Under the pieces are notes generated by a model, which worked only from the letters and a program-made list of their open reading frames with translations, made no database searches and had not been told where the DNA came from. From Neopestalotiopsis rosae (taxonomy: Eukaryota > Ascomycota > Sordariomycetes > Amphisphaeriales > Sporocadaceae): a stretch of 64,000 nucleotides of DNA. Shown here in pieces: positions 57,501 through 64,000 of the stretch. Position numbers and translations under genes: made by a program. Numbering within the stretch: position 1 is the stretch's first letter; every line of letters begins with the position of its first letter. The stretch spans positions 1,116,001 through 1,180,000 of the forward strand of contig JALGAS010000004.1 in NCBI GenBank assembly GCA_023078685.1, in the 5' to 3' direction.

Positions 57501-59954
57501 CACCTACAGGGTAGATCTAGCCTGGTCTAGTTTACATCTCTCTTCTCTGCGTCTCTAAGCCTCCATGAAGAAGGGGTTGTCAAGTGCAAGTGGCTGAACC
57601 GCAAGTGGCACCCAGGAACGGGACTTCTATCTAGTCCTGCGGATCCATGGCCGTGCGGTGAGCTGTACAGCCTTGTATGATCATATATGTGGAATATCTC
57701 AAAGTTTGAGGACGAGACACCAACGCTGGTGCTATGGGGTGGTTTGAAACCGTAGGTCTTTCGAGATACCACCGTAAATGATTCGAGAGGGTCACTTTCA
57801 TGGCACTCTTCTCGCCCTTACTTCTCGCTCAAAGACTAATATAGGGAGTCGTCCTCTTGTTCGAGTTCCCTTTGCTTCGGTTTCGGTACATTCAAGATCA
57901 CCATCTGCTCCATACGCACATACGAACATGTCAGCAACAAGTGGACAAGTCGAAAAGGACCCTCCACCTAAGTTTCTCCACGCGTAAACGGTTTCTTGGC
58001 TCATGCTCGCTTTTCCTCTCCACAATATAAACCTGGAGGTTACGCGTACATCCCACAACCCGGGCCATATCCTGGCCTCAGGCGTCCGCAAGGCGACTCA
58101 AGGCAACCAACAACACAAGGCAGGACGAGTCAAAAACCAGAAGCTTGGCGGTCGGGCCGTCGAGGGCCGTAAAGGTGATTGGATCGACAAGAAAAACACA
58201 CAAGAGGAGAAAAAAAAGTACCAGACGGGGGCCCCGGCTCAGCTAAATAATTTAAGCCCTTGAGCGGTGACGTGTGTTTTGTCTCCTCTCTTTTCTCTCT
58301 TCCCACCATCACCCGCCCCAGCAGTGCCCCCCCGTTTTCCCTACCAAGAGCCGTGTATGATCTTCAGGACGAGCTCATCCCCCCAAATTCCAGAAGGAGA
58401 TTTCCTCGGCGCCATCCGAGCCCTCTAGGTCGGAAACCGAACCCACGAGCGGTGTTCCGAGACGTGAAAGAGAGAGTAGGGATCATTTGGCGGTCCAATC
58501 AACTCGAGTTGTTTCTTTTATTGGCTTCTCCTAGTCCTCAGATCTCGAGGCGTCGCTGTATTTCGGAAAAAAGTAATACTTTTGAATTGTGCTATATATT
58601 GTGATGTCTTCAATGGACTTGATCTGAATATATTTTCAAGACATTGTAAAACTTGTAAAGATATCCCGATATAGGACTGTACGAGGCGCAGCCTTGTCGT
58701 CACGTAACCACCTTTAATATGACGTATTGCCAAGACAATGATGATTACCACTCATTCGAAACTTTCACTTACACTTATTTGTATTATTACGATAAGGTAG
58801 TTTACAAAACACTAACAAGTTTGCATTCCTACTTTTTAGATGACGAAACTATGTACCCAACACAAGTTGATGAGATGTTCATGCCATATGATTAGCAAGG
58901 TGGCTTTTCTACGTCGATGTTCACATCATTATTTTCCATTCCCAAAATCTCGAATATAGAATGGACCATGGGGCTATAAGTGCCTTGGTCAATCGCAAAA
59001 TTTCAAATCAAACATATTTGTATATGATAGACATGTTTAATTTCATTGTCTAGTAATCAATGCTGACAATATACCGAGGCGTAATCGGTTGCTTGTTTGC
59101 GGGGCGGGCTCATGTCTGGGATGCTCGAGTCGTTATGTTCAACCTCATGACAAGCCCTTCAAGAAAGCTACAGCAATTGGTATAGTCGTGGAAGGGAACT
59201 ATTTTGTTGGATCTCAATTCCCTCTCTTCGTTTCTTTGAATATTCCGATGTGACCGGACAACGAAAACAAAAATGAACATTCACTTATTCCAACCCGATC
59301 TCAGCATTTTTCCCCTGCTCATAGTGATGGTAAGCTGTTGACTGATCAGCTCAACCGAGGAATATGAACTACTGTGCAGCTACTCGTGAAGATCACTTAT
59401 GGGCATGGCTATGAGTCAATACCAAATCCATCATAGTGCTGCTATAATTAACCAGCCGAAACAAAACCATATGGTAAAGAGCACGCTCTCAAGTCTGTAC
59501 AGATGCAGCTCATTGAAGACGCTGACAAGCTTTGGCACGTTCATAAATTTCGACACAATTCTTTGAACAAGAAGAAACTTTGCTCCACGAGATACATATC
59601 TCGATTTTCGTAAGATTGGTGTTTTTGATGGAGGTGACAAGAAGGTCCGGGTTGATGTGAGGTATATCAGGGTTATCTCCTCACCTCGAGATAGAGAATG
59701 TTATAATGTGTTTATGGTGGTGATTGTTAGTACCACGAAGATAACAGAAAAACCTTCATCGAGACTGATCATGGATCCAAGCATATTATGTCTATAAGAA
59801 TGTTCGAAGCTTTATGAGTATCATGCTCGAGTTCTTGAGGAACGTGAAAGATCAAGTATGATCACGGCGCGACAAACTATTTGGGAAAATAGGGGTCAAA
59901 CTTGCTACTAGCCAGATTTATAGCCATTGCCTCAGAACGTTCAATTGACAATGC

Positions 59955-62032
59955 TTAGTCGATAGGAAGAAATTGAGTCCAAGCCAAGACTTTCCAGTTT
60001 TCAATGATTCTCGGTGCCTGCTGCTGCTGCTGCTGCTGCGCATCTAACAACACCTGGTCAACACGAGGCACGCCCTCGAGCCAGATATCCGTCGTCGCCA
60101 GCACCGAATCCGCCGCTATAATCTTCTGCTCCAGGTAGAAGCTCGTGCACTTGTTCTCGGTCGCCCCGGCCAGCAGCGCCCTCATCTCCCGGGCGTAGGC
60201 GACGGCCTCTGCCTCGAGGGCGGCGCGGTCGAGGGGCGAGACAGCGCCAATCAGTCGGCAGACTATGACCAGCATGGCCAGACTGGCGCCAATGACCTCT
60301 TTTCTGAGATACTCAGTATCGGTGCGACCGTTGCTGCTGCTGCTGCTCCCGCTGCCAGAAGAGGCCAAAGATGACGATCTGATCCTCTCACGGCCATTGT
60401 TGTCGCCATTCTCGGCCCCGGCCGCCTCGCGCTGCTTCTCTTCCCGCTCCTCGTGCTCGGCAGTATCGCGGCGCCACTGCACGAGATCGTCCCGCAGGGC
60501 GCGACACCGCGCCTCCAGGTCGTCAATCTCGTGCTCCGCGGCCGATGCCGGGTCCGCGGCCATGCGGTACATGTCGGGCATGAGGCGCGGCCCGCGGGCG
60601 CCCATCATCCACATTCTCATGTAGCCCTCGCCGCGCGGGGCAAAGTAGGAAGTGTCCTTGCGGACCATGGACCAGAGGACTTTTTGCCACGGTTCCTCGT
60701 CGAGAAAGCACGGTTCTTGTTTCCGTAGTGATTCGAGGATCTAGCGCGGAGAGGAAGAGTGTGATTAGGATTGGGTTCGATAGTTCTTGAGAAGCAAAAG
60801 AAGAAAAGAGAAACGGGGGTAGAATGAGTATCGTAGTGAAGCAAAACATTGCAGCAGGGTTGTGTTTGACTGAAGAGACTGTAGTGACTCACGATGGGTG
60901 ATACCATGGAGGCTAGGAGCGCCTTTTCGTATTCGGTCTCATACCTCGATGGCCCACGAGCTATAATCAGTCGGGTCGCGCCAGCAATGTGAGATTCCCA
61001 GTTCCTTGGCTGTGTGGGAGACTCCAAAAGCTGTGCACAAAGTATTGTCAGTCTCAAACGTAGCAGGCTCTCGAGCAATTCATGTGAGTTTCCATGGGAT
61101 GATATAATACTATCGGAGATATCGCTCACCTCATATATAGATAGAATCTCAATGGCCCCGAGAATGTCCGGGTCAGTCCAGTTACTCTGCTTGTCCACCG
61201 CAGCCTGTAGGCCACGGAGAGCTTTGCCATAGAAACCATATGAGTCACCCTCTGGCGAGCCTACTCCTACTACTGCCCCTCCCGTGGCTCCGGCTACGAG
61301 AACCCGTCTGGCCTTGATGGCGACGCAGCGGAGGGCGTCGTCGAGACAGCTGCCGTGGCCGTAGCGCGCGGGGACGTGGAACAGATAGGAGCGCTGGCGA
61401 CGCTGCACGATGAGCGTGTGTAAACTGGCCCTGTTGCGCGCCAGCAGGGAGCCGGCGGCCTGGCCCGCCGCCACGGCCGTCAGCTCGTCCAGGTCGAGCA
61501 CGTTGAGGCCCAGATCGGCCGAGACCCTCTCAAAGTCGCCCAGCGGCAGGGGCCGCGCTGGGCGGCTGTAGTAGCATTGTTGGATTCGGGAAATAAGAGC
61601 TGGTGGCGCCGCGTGGATACCATCATACAAGGGGTGGGAGGTGTCATTGGTGGATAACGAAGACGACGACGAGGACTTGAGGAAACGAATGACGGGTACG
61701 ACATGAGATTTGGACCGCCAAGCGTCTCGGGCCCTGACTGTGCTTGTCTGGTGCTTCTGCTTCTGCCTTTGCTGTTGGGACTGCCGCATATGTGGGGTTT
61801 CATCATCTTCTTCTTCTGGAAACTGTGCTCTCTGTGGTCCTCCTTCGTTGGTTTCGCTAGTATATCTCACCACATTCGCCTGTCTCATATTCTGTTTACC
61901 CCAGGTTCCCGTCTTTTTACGCGATGCCGCGGCCGCCTTCATGGCTTGAACGCGCACCGCTCGCTTCTTTTCGGCATCATACTGCAGTTCGTCATGACTG
62001 GAGTTGATCCACGCAAAATTGGCTCCTCCCAT
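59955..62032 (-). CDS. Fungal-specific transcription-factor-domain protein lacking a zinc cluster
   Basis: Three exons (62032-61130, 61030-60893, 60740-59955) give 608 aa. The start MGGANFAWINSS is the first ATG after an in-frame GTG. The N terminus has a basic KKRAVRVQAMKAAAASRKK segment and a GTWGKQN motif often seen in Fungal_trans_2-type proteins that lack the Cys6 finger. The middle carries the typical PLYDGI, YELLSSPTQ-like (here YELLESPTQPRNWESHI) and GATRLIIARGPSRY motifs of that regulatory domain. The second half includes an acidic/Arg-rich coiled segment, a Ser/Gly run and a poly-Gln tract. It may act as a co-regulator or may need a DNA-binding partner. The 99-nt first intron has no in-frame stop. 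Confidence 0.85.
60016..60038 (-). repeat. CAG microsatellite encoding poly-Gln
   Basis: A (CTG)n run on the plus strand encodes seven consecutive Gln near the C terminus of the regulator. Its length is likely to vary between strains. Confidence 0.85.
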
Positions 62033-62514
62033 TGCTCTCGTTTTGTTCACTGATCCTGGAGTGTCTACAAGGAAGGCGGAAGTAGTAAACTATTTGTTCC
62101 ACAACTCACAGTCAACAAAGAGAGGATGGCAAGAAAATCGATCAACAGAACGGCGTTGTGTTGATCTGGGTCTTGAGATTCTCAATATCTTGAAATGATG
62201 GAAGTCCAAAGGGCAGTGTTGAACGGGATCACCAAAAGGGTTTACTGCTCACTCATCATATGTCGTCGGGCGATCCTTAGTCCCAAGACTATAATAGACT
62301 GGGGAAACCAAAAACTGCCAATAGGATCACTTGAAAGTGGCCAGGGTACCGTTTCCCTAAAAAGGTTTGGCGTAGGATCAGCAACGATCAACGATACACT
62401 GCATGGTGAAGGCTGCGAATCCATTGTGCTCTTCGGATCTACCAATTTCTCTCTCTCTCTTTGCGAATCCATTCGACGACTTATGCAGACCCATCTGAGC
62501 AGATATCAATTCCT
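62033..62514. other. Intergenic between same-strand genes
   Basis: Contains the chitinase 3' UTR and the regulator promoter. No gene seen. Confidence 0.5.
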
Positions 62515-63937
62515 TTACTCATCATCCTCATCGCATACACCATAACCTGACTGGCATGCCGTTCCGCAGTATGCGTCCCCCAGCCCACAGTAGCTATACT
62601 GACTACAGCACTGGCTTGAAGGGCACGTGGTGCCAAAGTTGGTCGAACCCGACACACCACAACGGGCGTTATTTGAAACGGGGAATTTGGCAGTGCCATC
62701 CGACTACGCATGAGAAGAGATATTAGCTTAAATTGACATTTCCTGTGGCGAATACAGAAAATGCAACTTACCGCACATCGGGACGTGTTCATTGAAGCCG
62801 TCTGGAGCGCGGCCTTCAAGTTTTGGTAGTAAGTCTTGCCCTGACTGACCGAGGCGTCGGCGGCCGTCGCCTGCCAGATGGAGTAACCGCCAAAGTTGGG
62901 CCGGCAGTAGTACGCGTTGGCGAGGTTGGAGGCGCTCGAGACGGGAATGGCGAAGCCCGGATCGGCCGCGGCCGTGGAGCCCGGCAGGCCGATGAGGAGG
63001 CGGGCGTTCTTGCTCGGCGTGGTCGCCAGGTAGTCGGTCCACTTGTCAAAGGTGAAGCCGGCGTAGGCAAAGGGCCCCCCGACCTTGTACGCCGGGTTCT
63101 CCTTGGCCCAGCGCGCCGCGGAGCACTCGTACGAACCGTAGAACTGGATGAAGAGCAGGTCAAAGGCGACGGTCGACAGCATGTCCTGGTTGTTGGGGTC
63201 CGGGACGTAGCACGCTGGCGAGGCCGAGAGGTACATCTTCTGGTTCACAGTGCCAAACAGCCGCTTCAGCTCTTTGACCAAGGCCTTGTAACCGGATGCA
63301 TTGTCGGTCGACAGGTGCTCAATGTCCATGTCGAATCCGTCGACCGAGAAGCCAACATTGTTGTAGTCAAAGGGCCGCGGGATTCCGCTGTTGACAAGGT
63401 TCTGCTGCCGTGGTCCAAAAATGTAAAACAGCTGCTGTGCAAATTTGACACCATTGGATGCGCCAGCGAGTTGATAGTCATTTGTGCCCCCTCCCAGCGA
63501 CAGCAGAAACTTCTTGTCTGGGCTGACCTTTCTACAATATGCCAGGTCACGCTGAATATTGGGACATTTGTGTAGAGCATTCTTGGACGGGTCATTAACG
63601 CCCGCCCACCCCGGGCCTGGGTAGGTGTCTCCAGTACATTGATTGCCCAGGTCGAGTCCAGGATACCCGTTGGCTTGCGCTGGGAACAGATGAACAAAGG
63701 ACAAGATGATGACGTCGATGGTGGGCTCTCGACAGTACACGTTTAGGGGTTTCTGGTTGTACCCTTGGCCCTATGCATTGGATTAGTATGTCATGATACA
63801 TTAACGTCAAGGTAAAGAAATCTTACGTAGTAGACGGCCACATTGTTCTTTGAGCTGATGTCAAAGGCTCCGAGTCCAAGTGTGACAAATGTCGAGACGC
63901 AAAGTGCATACAACACACCTTTATAGTAGCCAAGCAT
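62515..63937 (-). CDS. Secreted GH18 class III chitinase with C-terminal CBM18
   Basis: Three exons (63937-63827, 63770-62772, 62703-62515), all phase 0, give 432 aa. The N terminus is a signal peptide (about 1-23, ending near LGLGAFDI). The GH18 barrel has the SxGG motif at 128-131 (SLGGG) and the catalytic DxxDxDxE motif at 181-188, with E188 as proton donor (VDGFDMDIEH). Exon 3 encodes a complete hevein-like CBM18 with eight cysteines, four of them in CPSSQCCSQYSYC. The module is missed if the frame is read through the second intron, which gives an unrelated tail. The enzyme hydrolyses chitin and may serve in wall remodelling or attack on insects, nematodes or other fungi. CBM18 would anchor it to chitin. 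Confidence 0.95.
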
Positions 63938-64000
63938 GATGGAAACTGTTCAGATGTTTCGATATGATAATGAATGACTGATGGACTTGCCCATATTATC

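Larger units (their letters stand above)
49177..59954. other. 10.8-kb gene-poor region
   Basis: Neither strand carries a frame with recognisable domains or convincing coding character. Base composition is ordinary rather than extremely AT rich, so this does not look like RIP-degraded repeats. The left 900 bp are pyrimidine-rich on the minus strand and look like a long PNG1 5' leader. Contained features are CAG/CTG-rich inverted repeats, CAGA/TGTC tetranucleotides, a repeated 16-mer, and two intron-like segments. CT-rich stretches near 58.27-58.33 kb resemble fungal 5' UTRs but lead to no ORF. A regulatory domain or long non-coding transcripts are the simplest reading. Confidence 0.5.

Noticed and set aside
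58260..58604. 114-codon plus-strand frame behind a CT-rich leader-like stretch
   Set aside because: It begins at TTG rather than ATG, its product is Arg/Ser low complexity, and there is no splice pattern.

Overview
The window is chromosomal DNA from a filamentous ascomycete, most likely a Sordariomycete. The evidence is short 57-99 nt spliceosomal introns with GTAAGT-like donors, intron-poor conserved genes separated by 1-2.5 kb, and typically fungal families (Pth11-like rhodopsin receptor, NmrA-like protein, Fungal_trans_2-type regulator, class III chitinase, GH28 pectinase). The order within the class is inference. I see no rRNA, tRNA, CRISPR array, plasmid or virus, and no biosynthetic or defence gene cluster.

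Layout. 1-2.7 kb: gene-free, holding a complete 522-bp non-autonomous DNA transposon with 50-bp terminal inverted repeats and a perfect 8-bp target duplication. 2.7-5.5 kb: rhodopsin-like membrane receptor and an NmrA-like oxidoreductase. 6.8-13 kb: golgin (Imh1-like, GRIP) and Lunapark, two endomembrane-shaping proteins transcribed divergently. 13.8-19.6 kb: a 2-oxoglutarate/Fe(II) oxygenase and an eight-exon sugar transporter. 19.9-22.1 kb: two poorly known reading frames, one with a heptapeptide-repeat tail and one with a faint fucosyltransferase-like look. 23.4-26.8 kb: guanine deaminase, a proline-rich frame and a MARVEL membrane protein. These last two are separated only by an in-frame TAG. 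28.6-39 kb: housekeeping block of epsin Ent3, cyclophilin (mitochondrial and cytosolic from one gene), RNA polymerase III subunit Rpc34 and the Hsp90 co-chaperone Sti1. 39.9-49.2 kb: secreted GH28 enzyme, an unknown protein, Ap4A phosphorylase, a probable mitochondrial protein of unknown function and peptide:N-glycanase-like Png1. 49.2-59.9 kb: a 10.8-kb gene desert with CAG/CTG-rich inverted repeats, a TGTC microsatellite and intron-like signals that may mark a spliced non-coding RNA. 60-64 kb: a zinc-cluster-less fungal transcription regulator and a secreted GH18 chitinase with a C-terminal CBM18 chitin-binding module.

Functionally the genes are mostly independent. Loose themes are Golgi/ER and endosomal trafficking (Imh1, Lnp1, Ent3), protein folding and quality control (cyclophilin, Sti1, Png1), nucleotide salvage (guanine deaminase, Ap4A phosphorylase) and secreted polysaccharide degradation (GH28, GH18-CBM18). 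Exon boundaries below were read from splice signals and checked for phase by hand. None was confirmed with transcripts, and all family names come from recognition rather than database searches.
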